64,000 bases of DNA from an uncultured Lachnospiraceae bacterium (GTDB lineage Bacteria; Bacillota; Clostridia; Lachnospirales; Lachnospiraceae). Below the pieces are notes generated by a model. That model saw nothing but the letters and a program-made list of their open reading frames with translations, did not search any database and was not told the DNA's origin. Every line of letters starts with the position of its first letter. The first letter of the stretch is position 1. Positions 44,147 through 53,004 of the stretch are shown here, piece after piece. Made by a program: the position numbers and the translations under genes. The DNA lies in NCBI GenBank assembly GCA_910586025.1, contig CAJUIO010000004.1, positions 17,361 to 81,360 of the forward strand, in the 5' to 3' direction.

Positions 44147-44160
44147 TGCAACCGGTTTCA
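44147..44160 (+). promoter_or_regulatory. LacI/CcpA-like operator, downstream copy
   Basis: TGCAACCGGTTTCA matches 13 of 14 positions of the Bacillus cre consensus TGWAANCGNTNWCA and repeats the upstream operator exactly 60 bases away. It would cover the expected transcription start, a blocking position. Confidence 0.75.
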
Positions 44161-44213
44161 AAATCGACAAAAGCACTACATAGAAAGACTATATGAGAGA
44201 GTGAGGGTTAACT

Positions 44214-45146
44214 ATGAAAAAGCGTAAAAGCGAGCTGACTTTTTGGCAAAAAGTCGTCAGGTACAAGACGCTGCTCCTGATGTGTGTGCCGGCTGTAGTT
44301 TTCTTCTTTATGTTTAACTACATGCCTTTGCCTGGCATCTGGGTGGCATTTGTCAAGTACAACTATCGGGATGGTATTTTTGGAAGTAAATTTGTGGGTC
44401 TCCAGAATTTTGAATTTTTGGCGACATCCGGCAAGCTTCTCGACCTGACCAAGAACACGATCCTGTATAATATAGCATTTATTCTGCTTGGAAATTTCCT
44501 GGCGGTGTTCGTGGCAATCCTGCTCAATGAGATGCAGAGCAAGATGTTCAAGAAGGTATCGCAGACAATCATGTTCCTGCCCTACTTCATTTCACAGGTA
44601 CTTGTAGGTATCTTGGTGTTCAACCTTCTCAACTATGATACGGGTTTCGTAAACGGAATTTTAACCAGCCTGGGACTGGAGAAATGGCAGCCTTACTCGG
44701 ATCCCAATGTGTGGCCGGTTCTTTTGGTAATTATTTACCTGTGGCAGCAGACGGGGTACAACTCGGTTGTATATTTTGCGTCGATCATGGGAATCGACGG
44801 GGAGATGATGGAGGCGGCCAAGGTGGACGGTGCCAACGGCTTCCAGAGAATCCGGTACATAATTCTTCCTTCCCTGAAACCTACTATTGTTATTCTGCTT
44901 CTGTTCGCCCTTGGCGGAATTGTAAAAGGTAACTTCGGTCTGTTCTACAACATTGTGGGAACCAATCCGATCCTGTACGACACGACGGATATTATTGAGA
45001 CCTATGTATACCGTGCGACCATGACGGACTTCAACTTCATGACAGCGTCTGCGGTGGGTCTGTATCAGTCGGTGATCGGCTTTGTGATTGTAATGGTGGT
45101 CAACTATATTGTAAAGAAAATAGAACCGGATTATTCCCTGTTCTAG
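44214..45146 (+). CDS. Sugar ABC transporter permease (LplB/CUT1 type)
   Basis: A 310-residue permease with six membrane segments. The cytoplasmic EAA loop for ATPase docking reads EMMEAAKVDGANGFQRIRYI (~199-218) followed by ILPSLKP. The N-terminal MPLPGIWVAFVKYNYRDGIFGSKFVG pattern is typical of LplB-like proteins. It pairs with the next permease and the binding lipoprotein at 46169. No ATPase gene is nearby, so a shared MsmX-type ATPase elsewhere is expected. Confidence 0.93.
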   Translation: MKKRKSELTFWQKVVRYKTLLLMCVPAVVFFFMFNYMPLPGIWVAFVKYNYRDGIFGSKFVGLQNFEFLATSGKLLDLTKNTILYNIAFILLGNFLAVFVAILLNEMQSKMFKKVSQTIMFLPYFISQVLVGILVFNLLNYDTGFVNGILTSLGLEKWQPYSDPNVWPVLLVIIYLWQQTGYNSVVYFASIMGIDGEMMEAAKVDGANGFQRIRYIILPSLKPTIVILLLFALGGIVKGNFGLFYNIVGTNPILYDTTDIIETYVYRATMTDFNFMTASAVGLYQSVIGFVIVMVVNYIVKKIEPDYSLF

Positions 45147-45165
45147 GAAAGAGTGGAGGTTAACC

Positions 45166-46089
45166 ATGGCTAATAAAGATAAAGATTTAATGGAATCAGG
45201 CGCCAAGGTAAAGCTTGGCACATCCGACAGGATCATAAGAGGATTTGGTTATATCTTCGTAACGTTTTATGCGATCTGCTGTATTATTCCTTTTGTGATC
45301 ATTGTCAGCACGTCTTTTACCAATGAGGTGACGATTCGGGCGGAGGGTGTTCAGTTCCTGCCGAAAGACGTCACGCTGGAGGCGTATAAGATGGTTGCCA
45401 GAGGCGGTGGGATCTGGTGGTCCTATTTACTGACCATCGTATTAACGGTAGTGGGAACCTTTTTGGGATTGTCCATTATCTCCATGACGGGTTATGCGCT
45501 GCAGAGACGGGACTTCCCTTTCCGCAATGCGATTTCCTTTTACATCTATTTTACCAGTCTGTTCTCCGCAGGTCTTGCTCCGTATTACCTGCTGATGACA
45601 CAGACCTACCATCTGCAGGACAGCTATTTTGCAGTGCTGCTTCCTCTGTTGATGTCGTCCTGGTTGATTATTCTGATGAAGAACTTCGTGAAGGCCATTC
45701 CTCACGAGATTACGGAATCCGGGAAGATCGACGGGGCAGGGGATATGAAAATCTTTGTTTCTTTGATCCTTCCCATGTTAAAGCCTGCGCTGGCTACCAT
45801 AGGCCTGTTCCTGGCCCTTGGCTACTGGAACGAATGGTATCAGTCTTCCCTGTTTCTCAGCTCAAGGGTATCTGTAAAGCCTTTGCAGTACACCCTGTAC
45901 GAGGTGGTAAACAAGGTGGATGCCTTGAAAAACTCGGTGGCCGGACAGTTTGTGGATCTCTCCGAGATTCCCCAGGAAAGTGTAAAGATGGCAAATGCCG
46001 TTCTGGCAACGGGCCCCATCGTAATGCTTTATCCTTTCGTACAGAAATACTTCATCAGCGGTATCACCGTTGGTGCCGTAAAGGGTTGA
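45166..46089 (+). CDS. Carbohydrate ABC transporter permease (YtcP/LplC type)
   Basis: A 307-residue second permease, six membrane segments, with the EAA-type loop EITESGKIDGAGDMKIFVSL (~182-201) followed by ILPMLKPALAT. It begins 19 bases after the first permease behind GGAGG. The C-terminus MLYPFVQKYFISGITVGAVKG is the usual ending of this family. Together the two form the channel for an oligosaccharide. Confidence 0.94.
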   Translation: MANKDKDLMESGAKVKLGTSDRIIRGFGYIFVTFYAICCIIPFVIIVSTSFTNEVTIRAEGVQFLPKDVTLEAYKMVARGGGIWWSYLLTIVLTVVGTFLGLSIISMTGYALQRRDFPFRNAISFYIYFTSLFSAGLAPYYLLMTQTYHLQDSYFAVLLPLLMSSWLIILMKNFVKAIPHEITESGKIDGAGDMKIFVSLILPMLKPALATIGLFLALGYWNEWYQSSLFLSSRVSVKPLQYTLYEVVNKVDALKNSVAGQFVDLSEIPQESVKMANAVLATGPIVMLYPFVQKYFISGITVGAVKG

Positions 46090-46168
46090 TGCTCTGCGTA
46101 TCTGTCGGCTGCATAGCGGCCGGCAGGGCAGGGTTCAATATAAAAAATTTTATAAATGGAGGTAAGAT

Positions 46169-47872
46169 ATGAAAAAGAAATTACTTGCAGTACTGCTGGC
46201 AGCTTCCATGATTGCCGGTTTGACAGCCTGCGGCGGCGGAAAATCCGATTCCTCAGCCGGAGAGAGCGAACCTGCTCAGGAGGAGAGTTCTGAGGCAGAG
46301 GCACCTGCTGAAGGTGAGACAGAGGCGGAAGCGCCTGCTGAGACAGAAGGGGGAGCGGATACCGCATCTTCCGATGATCCCTGGGCGGATGTGGATACGT
46401 CCGAGCATGTAAAAATTGTTTACATGACCACCGGTGATGCACCTTCAGGTGACAAGCTGGCACGCTATGAGGAAATGATGGAGCAGCTGAATGCGATTCT
46501 TACAGAGAAAGTAAACGCTGAGCTGGAAACTTACTTTATTTCCTGGACAGATTATCTTTCCAACTACAACCTGACACTTGCCCGTATGGACGGAACGGTT
46601 GACCTGGTTGGTACGGCTTCTGACTGGCTGGATGCATGGCCGAATTCCAAGAACGGTGCATTCCTTGAGCTTTCTGAGGATATGCTGAAGAAGTATGCCC
46701 CCAAGACTTGGGAAAGCGTTCCCGCTGAAAACTGGGAGTTCTGCAAATATAACGGAGAGATTTATTTGATGCCCGAGGATAACTACGCACAGTGGACAAA
46801 CCACGGTTTTACGTATCGTCTCGACTGGGCGAAAGAAGCAGGGCTTGAGAACGGCGTACATAGCTGGGAAGATATGACAACTTACTTTAGATATGTGAAG
46901 GAAGCTTATCCTGATATTATCCCCTGGGATTCTGACGGTACACAGTATGCTACCATGGTAGGCGGCTGGATTAGTTCTCACTCTAACTATGTTGCTATTG
47001 ACGGTATCAACTCCGGCGCTATGTGGGGAGGCACAAAAGACGACCTCTACACCGTTTATTCTCCTTATGTGACCGATACGGATTCTCTGGTTGAGTTCGC
47101 AAAGATGATGAAGGAATGGGATGAGATCGGCGTGTGGAAGACAGACGTGCTGAACAACACGGCATCCACTAACCGTGACGATTACAGAGTTGGCAAGGTT
47201 GCGGCAGAGCAGCATCATACTCAGACCTGGACGGATCTGGTAAGCCACACGGCAGCAAACAAGATCTATGAGACGGATGAGGATGCAGAGTCAGGCTTCT
47301 TCTACTTTGGTGAGGAAAGCCAGAATGTGGTAGCTCTTTCCATCACTCATGGTGCAATGGCAGTTTCCGCTGGAAGCGCTAATCCTGAGAGAGCTCTGAT
47401 GGTATATGATCTGATTAGAAACGACCCTGAATGCTACAAGCTGTTCTGCTATGGTATCGAAGGAATTTCCTACCAGATAAATGCAGACGGACTCAAGGAA
47501 GATCCGGAAGGCTTTAACTCCGAGACGGACAACATCAACGGTATTACCAACTACTGGTGGGGACGTAATGACGATCTTGAGATCAGATCCGCTGACAGAG
47601 ACTGGGATAAGATCGATGCAATGTATGCAGATTATGACAAGATTAAGATCGAGTATCCTTACGGCCAGTTCGTAGCTGAGGTAGATGATATTGACGCTAA
47701 GATTAACAATATCAACGAGATCCACACCAACTACATGAAGCAGATCGCATTCGGTAAGTATTCCGGAACCGCTGAGGAAATCGTTGCTGAGTATCAGCAG
47801 AAGCTGAAAGACGCAGGTATCGATGATGTTACCGCAGAGCTTCAGGCACAGTTTGACGCATTATACAAATAA
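46169..47872 (+). CDS. Sugar-binding lipoprotein of the ABC importer
   Basis: A 567-residue extracellular solute-binding protein. The signal peptide ends with lipobox LTAC (Cys21 lipidated), followed by an acidic Ser/Glu/Ala linker (~25-70) that spaces the domain from the membrane, then a two-lobed binding domain of the large LplA/YtcQ type. Aromatic residues are plentiful (YFISWTDYLSNYNLTLARMDG, NYWWGRNDD), as expected for oligosaccharide binding. The ribosome site GGAGG precedes the ATG. It gives the importer its specificity, which is not readable here. Confidence 0.93.
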   Translation: MKKKLLAVLLAASMIAGLTACGGGKSDSSAGESEPAQEESSEAEAPAEGETEAEAPAETEGGADTASSDDPWADVDTSEHVKIVYMTTGDAPSGDKLARYEEMMEQLNAILTEKVNAELETYFISWTDYLSNYNLTLARMDGTVDLVGTASDWLDAWPNSKNGAFLELSEDMLKKYAPKTWESVPAENWEFCKYNGEIYLMPEDNYAQWTNHGFTYRLDWAKEAGLENGVHSWEDMTTYFRYVKEAYPDIIPWDSDGTQYATMVGGWISSHSNYVAIDGINSGAMWGGTKDDLYTVYSPYVTDTDSLVEFAKMMKEWDEIGVWKTDVLNNTASTNRDDYRVGKVAAEQHHTQTWTDLVSHTAANKIYETDEDAESGFFYFGEESQNVVALSITHGAMAVSAGSANPERALMVYDLIRNDPECYKLFCYGIEGISYQINADGLKEDPEGFNSETDNINGITNYWWGRNDDLEIRSADRDWDKIDAMYADYDKIKIEYPYGQFVAEVDDIDAKINNINEIHTNYMKQIAFGKYSGTAEEIVAEYQQKLKDAGIDDVTAELQAQFDALYK

Positions 47873-47923
47873 TGAGGCAGAACTGAAAAATTTAAAGGAC
47901 GGCTTGCTGTCCGTTACACAAAG

Positions 47924-47953
47924 AGAGGTAAGGGACTGACCCTTACCTCTTTT
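47924..47953 (+). terminator. Hairpin after the binding-lipoprotein gene
   Basis: A perfect 11-base stem (AGAGGTAAGGG with CCCTTACCTCT), five-base loop and a short T run (47951-47953, plus the T ending the arm). Such partial terminators or stabilisers behind binding-protein genes keep that gene expressed more than the enzymes that follow. Confidence 0.65.
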
Positions 47954-48077
47954 GAGTCCTGTGTCCGGCGGCGCATGTTTTTTGACTGACAGGTCTTGTA
48001 TTTTATGACAAAATCAGGCATTATGAATCTATGGGGATGTAAGGGCAAATACATCCGGGAAAATGGAGGAAAGAGAT

Positions 48078-50063
48078 ATGAGACTAAAGATTGCAGACAG
48101 GAAAGGAAATGCGGTTTCGGAGGGAATGATCGGGCTGTTTTTCGAGGACATCAATTACGCCGCCGACGGCGGGCTGTATGCCGAGATGCTGGAAAACAGA
48201 TCCTTTGAATTTGTTGACTGCTACGGAGATAAGGGCGATTATTACACCAAACCGGCCCCCGGCTATGGGTGGAGTGCGGAAGGTGACGGTGCGGTCCTTG
48301 AATTTGTGACAGGCAGCCCCCTTTATCGGGAGAATCCTCATTATCTGCGCTTTACCGCGGACAGGGAGGGCACAGGCTTCAAAAATAAGGCCTACAGGGG
48401 AATTTACCTCCGGAAGGGGGAGGAATACCGGGTATCCTTTTACGCCAGAATGGTGTCCTATACGGGGAACTTTACCGTGTGTGTGAAAAAGGGAGAGGCG
48501 GTTTTTGCCAGTGCGCTTATAGAGGGCAGGCAGGATCCGGCGGATCCCTGGCATAAATGGATCCGCTATGAGGCGGTTCTTGAAGCCGCAGAGGATGTGG
48601 ATGGAGGAGATTTTGTCCTTTCTCTTGAAGGGAAGGGAACCGTGGAGTTTGACTTTGTCTCCATGATGCCGGCGGATGCGGTGGCCGGAGTGTTCCGCAG
48701 GGATCTGTTTGAATGTCTGAAAGGCCTGCATCCGGGTTTTCTCCGTTTTCCGGGCGGCTGTATCGTGGAGGGCGATACGCTGGAAAACAGGTACCGCTGG
48801 AAGGAGAGCGTAGGCGCTCCGGAGGCGAGAAAATCAAATTTCAACCGCTGGGCCGTTCACGGAACCACGCAGGAGAATGGATGGCATACGGAATATTCCC
48901 ACTATAATCAGACGCTGGGGATCGGCTTTTATGAATATTTCCTGCTCTGCGAGATGATAGGGGCGAAGCCTCTTCCCGTGCTGAATGTAGGGCTTGCCTG
49001 CCAGTATCAGTCCTATGAGCTGGTAGAGCCGGGTACGCCGGAGTTCGGGGAGTTCATTCAGGATGCCCTGGATCTTATCGAGTTCGCCAACGGCTCGCCG
49101 GATACCTTCTGGGGCGGCGTGCGCGCCCGTATGGGTCATGAAGAGCCTTTCGGCCTCTCCATGGTGGGAATCGGAAACGAGCAGTGGCAGACAAAGGAGG
49201 CGGATTTCTTTACCAGATACCGGCTTTTTGAGAAGGCGATCCACGAAAAATATCCGGAGATTAAGCTGATCGGTTCCGCCGGGCCGGACATTATCTCGGA
49301 TCACTACCTGGACGCTTGGAGCTTCTACCGGCAGGAGGGAGCAGAGAATGAGAATTTCTGCTATGCGGTTGACGAGCATTATTATGTGAAGCCGGAATGG
49401 TTTTACGAGCATATAGACTTTTATGACGACTATTCCAGGGATGTGAAGGTGTTCTCCGGCGAGTATGCGGCCCACCCGGAAAGCGGCATGAATAATCCGG
49501 CCGCTAATACGCTTAAGGGTGCTCTTTCGGAGGCGGCATTCCTGACCGGAGTGGAAAAGAATGCGGACGTGGTGATTCTTGCCTCCTATGCGCCTCTTTT
49601 TGCGAGGCTTGGGTATGCCCAGTGGTCTCCGGATCTCATCTGGTTTGACGAGCACGGGACTTATCCTACTGCCAGCTATTACGTGCAGAAGATGTACGGC
49701 GAGAATATGGGGACAGTGACGGTTCCCATGGAAGGACAGGAGAAGGAGCTGAGAGAAGAGGGTCTCTACGTCAATGTCACCCTTGACGAAAGGACGGAAG
49801 AATATATTGTGAAGGCTGTGAACGCAGGGGAGAGCGCAAAGAAGCTGCAGCTTGCGGATGCGGGGGGAGAGCCCGTCCGGGGAAGGGCGGTAAGGAAAGA
49901 GCTTGTAAGAGGTGACGCGGTTAAATGGGAGAGGGATCAACGCCCTGAGCCCTGCGTTTACTCTGAAAAAGAGGAAAAGATAGATGGCGTGCTGGAATTT
50001 TCCGGTGAAAGTTTTGCGGTATTCCGTATTCCGTATTCCGGCAAAGGGATAATCCGGCAGTGA
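48078..50063 (+). CDS. Alpha-L-arabinofuranosidase, GH51 family
   Basis: A 661-residue enzyme. The N-terminal segment IGLFFEDINYAADGGLYAEM is diagnostic, followed by a carbohydrate-binding-like insert (~95-210). The catalytic barrel has acid/base E368 in GIGNEQW and candidate nucleophile E462 in FSGEYAAHPES, and a C-terminal beta domain ends the chain. No signal peptide, so it acts on imported arabino-oligosaccharides. ATG at 48078 is preferred over in-frame GTG at 48063 because the GGAGGAAAG lies just before it. It is in the same run as the importer and the split beta-galactosidase. Confidence 0.92.
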   Translation: MRLKIADRKGNAVSEGMIGLFFEDINYAADGGLYAEMLENRSFEFVDCYGDKGDYYTKPAPGYGWSAEGDGAVLEFVTGSPLYRENPHYLRFTADREGTGFKNKAYRGIYLRKGEEYRVSFYARMVSYTGNFTVCVKKGEAVFASALIEGRQDPADPWHKWIRYEAVLEAAEDVDGGDFVLSLEGKGTVEFDFVSMMPADAVAGVFRRDLFECLKGLHPGFLRFPGGCIVEGDTLENRYRWKESVGAPEARKSNFNRWAVHGTTQENGWHTEYSHYNQTLGIGFYEYFLLCEMIGAKPLPVLNVGLACQYQSYELVEPGTPEFGEFIQDALDLIEFANGSPDTFWGGVRARMGHEEPFGLSMVGIGNEQWQTKEADFFTRYRLFEKAIHEKYPEIKLIGSAGPDIISDHYLDAWSFYRQEGAENENFCYAVDEHYYVKPEWFYEHIDFYDDYSRDVKVFSGEYAAHPESGMNNPAANTLKGALSEAAFLTGVEKNADVVILASYAPLFARLGYAQWSPDLIWFDEHGTYPTASYYVQKMYGENMGTVTVPMEGQEKELREEGLYVNVTLDERTEEYIVKAVNAGESAKKLQLADAGGEPVRGRAVRKELVRGDAVKWERDQRPEPCVYSEKEEKIDGVLEFSGESFAVFRIPYSGKGIIRQ

Positions 50064-50079
50064 CCAAGGAGGGAATGAT

Positions 50080-52032
50080 ATGAAAGCAGATATAGGCTGG
50101 CTGGATAATCCGGAGGTGTTTCGGGTAAACCGTCTGGATGCCCACAGCGACCACAATTTTTATCAGGATCCGGAGGATATGGGCAGGGAGTGCAACTCAC
50201 TGCTTCAGCCGCTCAACGGTATATGGAAATTCAGGTATTCTCAGAATGCCGGGCAGCGCCCAGTCGATTTTTTTGAACCCGGATATGATGCGGGTGATTT
50301 TGATGAGATTGCGGTTCCCTGTCACATTGAGATGGCCGGTTATGACAAAATTCATTATATTAATACCATGTATCCCTGGGAGGGACATTATTACCGCAGA
50401 CCGGCATACAGTCTTGAAAGCGCCGGGGACGGTGCGGGAATGTTCAGCGGCGCACCGTACAATCCGGTGGGCTCTTACCGGAGGGAGTTTGATCTGGAAC
50501 AGGGACTTGTGGGGAAGCGGGTTGTGATCCGGTTTGAAGGGGTGGAGCAGGCAATGTATGTCTGGCTTAACGGCAGCTTTGTAGGCTATGCCGAGGACAG
50601 CTTTTCAACTTCGGAGTTTGATCTGACGCCTTACATAAAGGAAAAGGGAAATGTTCTGGCCGTGGAGGTTCACAAGCGGAGCACTGCGGCGTTTCTGGAG
50701 GACCAGGATTTTTTCAGGTTCTTCGGAATTTACCGGAATGTGACTCTGTATGCGAAGCCAAGGATGCATGTGGAGGATCTTTGGGCGAGAACGGAGCTTA
50801 ATGAGGACGGGACGGGAAGTCTTTCGCTGGACCTTACGGTTTCCATGAAGGAGGAGGCTGTGGGAAGAGCGGAGATTTCTCTTGAGAATGAGGAAGGGAA
50901 GGAGCTTCTTTTTTACAACATGCATCTTCCCGGCGAGTTAAAGGAGTCCGTATGGCAGGCGGCCCGGACGCCTGAGGAGCTCTCCGGCTTTGTGCAGGCC
51001 AAAGAGACGATGAAAAGGAGAGGCGTTGGGGAGGTGACTTCCTGGGATCATCATCACCCCTGTCTGTATCGGCTCGTAATACGGCTTTACGACGAGGCGG
51101 AGGAGCTGGTGGAGACCGTGCCCTACCAAATCGGCTTCCGGAGAATCGAAATCGCAGATAAGGTGATGCTCCTGAATGGGAAACGCCTGATTTTGAACGG
51201 CGTAAACCGCCACGAGTGGAGTGCGGAGGGAGGGAGGTGTATCGGACCTGACCACATGAAGGCGGATATGGAGATCTTCCGGCGCAATCATATCAACGCC
51301 GTGAGAACCTGCCACTATCCGGATCAGATTCCCTGGTATTATCTGTGTGACGAGAACGGAATCTACATGATGTCGGAGACGAACCTGGAATCCCATGGAA
51401 GCTGGCAGAAGATGGACAGGGTCGAGCCCTCCTGGAATGTTCCCGGAAATCTTCCTCAGTGGAGGGAGGCCGTGCTTGACCGGGCAAGAAACAATTTCGA
51501 GACCTTTAAGAACCATGTTTCCGTGCTGTTCTGGTCTCTCGGGAACGAGTCCTATGTGGGAGATGATATCCAGGCCATGAATGCCTACTTTAAGAGTAAG
51601 AAGGACGGACGGCTTGTTCACTACGAGGGCGTGGTCCACAACAGAAAATACGAGGATGCGGTGTCCGACATGGAGAGCCGCATGTATGCTTCGCCCCAGC
51701 AGGTCAGGGAATATCTGGAGGATAATCCGAAAAAGCCCTTTATTCTGTGTGAGTACATGCATGATATGGGGAATTCTCTGGGAGGAATGGCCTCTTACAT
51801 GAAGCTGCTCGATGAGTTCCCGATGTATCAGGGCGGATTTATCTGGGATTATATAGATCAGGCGGTGCTGGTAAAGGACGAGGTGACAGGGCGGGATGTT
51901 CTGCGCTATGGAGGAGATTTCGACGACAGGCCCTCCGACTACGAGTTCTCGGGCAACGGAATTGTTTTTGCGGATCGGACGGAAAAGCCAGCCATGCAGG
52001 AAGTGAGGTATTACTATGGATTATACAGATAA
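50080..52032 (+). CDS. lacL: Beta-galactosidase large subunit (LacL-like, GH2)
   Basis: A 650-residue GH2 protein corresponding to the front part of LacZ: sugar-binding domain (NPVGSYRREFDL), immunoglobulin-like domain, and barrel with HEWSAEGGRCIGPDHMKADM, CHYPDQIPWYYLCDENG, acid/base E490 in WSLGNES and nucleophile E558 in ILCEYMHDMGNS. It stops just after the barrel, as in LacL of lactobacilli. The rest of LacZ is encoded separately by the next gene, which starts 17 bases inside this one. The two should form one heteromeric cytoplasmic beta-galactosidase. Confidence 0.92.
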   Translation: MKADIGWLDNPEVFRVNRLDAHSDHNFYQDPEDMGRECNSLLQPLNGIWKFRYSQNAGQRPVDFFEPGYDAGDFDEIAVPCHIEMAGYDKIHYINTMYPWEGHYYRRPAYSLESAGDGAGMFSGAPYNPVGSYRREFDLEQGLVGKRVVIRFEGVEQAMYVWLNGSFVGYAEDSFSTSEFDLTPYIKEKGNVLAVEVHKRSTAAFLEDQDFFRFFGIYRNVTLYAKPRMHVEDLWARTELNEDGTGSLSLDLTVSMKEEAVGRAEISLENEEGKELLFYNMHLPGELKESVWQAARTPEELSGFVQAKETMKRRGVGEVTSWDHHHPCLYRLVIRLYDEAEELVETVPYQIGFRRIEIADKVMLLNGKRLILNGVNRHEWSAEGGRCIGPDHMKADMEIFRRNHINAVRTCHYPDQIPWYYLCDENGIYMMSETNLESHGSWQKMDRVEPSWNVPGNLPQWREAVLDRARNNFETFKNHVSVLFWSLGNESYVGDDIQAMNAYFKSKKDGRLVHYEGVVHNRKYEDAVSDMESRMYASPQQVREYLEDNPKKPFILCEYMHDMGNSLGGMASYMKLLDEFPMYQGGFIWDYIDQAVLVKDEVTGRDVLRYGGDFDDRPSDYEFSGNGIVFADRTEKPAMQEVRYYYGLYR

Positions 52033-52987
52033 GGCGGACGCTCTCAGATTGGTGTATGGAGATCTTACTCTGGGAGTTTCCGGAGGGTGCGGCGGGGGAG
52101 AATTTCACTATATCTTCTCCTATGCGGCAGGAGGGCTGGTATCACTGGTAAAGGACGGAATGGAATGGATGTACCGCATTCCCCGGCCCTGCTTTTGGCG
52201 GGCCCTCACGGATAACGACAGAGGGAATAAGTTTGCGCTCCGAAGCGGCATGTGGCTGTCGGCGGATATGTATATTAACTGCGTGAAGGTCACGGTCATG
52301 GTGGACGGAAAAGCGATTCCCCTGCCGTGCGCACCGGAAAACAACCGGTTTTCGAAGGAGGAGAGAGCCAGAGAAATCGGTATTATCTATACCTATGAGA
52401 CGATCACCCGTCCCGTGACGCAGATAAAGGTGGCCTACAGGGTAAAGGGTGACGGAGAGATCTGGACAGGGGTTCATTATTTCGGAAAGCAGGGGCTTCC
52501 GGAGCTGCCGGTCTTCGGCATGCGTTTTCTCATGCCAACCTGTGCCGACGGCTTTACCTACGAGGGGCTTTCGGGGGAGACTTATCCTGACAGGATGGCG
52601 GGCGGTATTCCCGGTGTCTATGAGGTGGAGGGGCTTCCGGTCACTCCTTATCTGGTTCCCCAGGAATGCGGTATGCATATGGGCACGAAATGGGTGGAAG
52701 TGAGAAGGAGCCGGGTTCTTGACAACAGCCGGAGGGAGAAAACGGAGTGCCGCCTGCGCTTTGAGGCGGCGGACGGAACGTTTGCCTTTTCCGCATTGCC
52801 CTATACGGCGCAGGAGCTGGAAAACGCCACGCATATGGAGGAGCTTCCTCCGCCCCGCAGGACGGTGCTTTGCATCTGCGGTGCCGTGAGGGGTGTGGGC
52901 GGTATTGACAGCTGGTACTCGGATGTGGAACCGGACTGCCGTATTGATGCGGAAAAAGACATTGTGTATTCATTCCGTATAAGATGA
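52016..52987 (+). CDS. lacM: Beta-galactosidase small subunit (LacM-like)
   Basis: A 323-residue protein matching the C-terminal (Bgal_small_N) domain of LacZ: FHYIFSYAAGGLVSLVKDG, FWRALTDNDRGNKFALRSG (active-site loop Asn-Asp) and GVGGIDSWYSDVEPDC near the end. Its ATG at 52016 overlaps the large-subunit gene by 17 bases in another frame, giving translational coupling and likely equal amounts. The length equals known LacM proteins, so the split is an established arrangement rather than a frameshift. Confidence 0.92.
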   Translation: MDYTDKADALRLVYGDLTLGVSGGCGGGEFHYIFSYAAGGLVSLVKDGMEWMYRIPRPCFWRALTDNDRGNKFALRSGMWLSADMYINCVKVTVMVDGKAIPLPCAPENNRFSKEERAREIGIIYTYETITRPVTQIKVAYRVKGDGEIWTGVHYFGKQGLPELPVFGMRFLMPTCADGFTYEGLSGETYPDRMAGGIPGVYEVEGLPVTPYLVPQECGMHMGTKWVEVRRSRVLDNSRREKTECRLRFEAADGTFAFSALPYTAQELENATHMEELPPPRRTVLCICGAVRGVGGIDSWYSDVEPDCRIDAEKDIVYSFRIR

Positions 52988-53004
52988 GAGGAGAGGGTGG
53001 AGAC

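Larger units (their letters stand above)
43697..44213 (+). other. 517-base spacer between pepF and the ABC importer
   Basis: No gene is supported here on the + strand. The first ~140 bases hold a short open stretch on the - strand (see findings). The rest is AT-rich and holds a large terminator-type hairpin (43958-44026), two LacI/CcpA-like operators and a promoter for the importer. Confidence 0.7.

Noticed and set aside
50080..52987. Frameshift in a single lacZ gene
   Set aside because: Sizes and break point match the known LacL/LacM split, and the second gene has its own start within the first; a sequencing or mutational frameshift is not needed.
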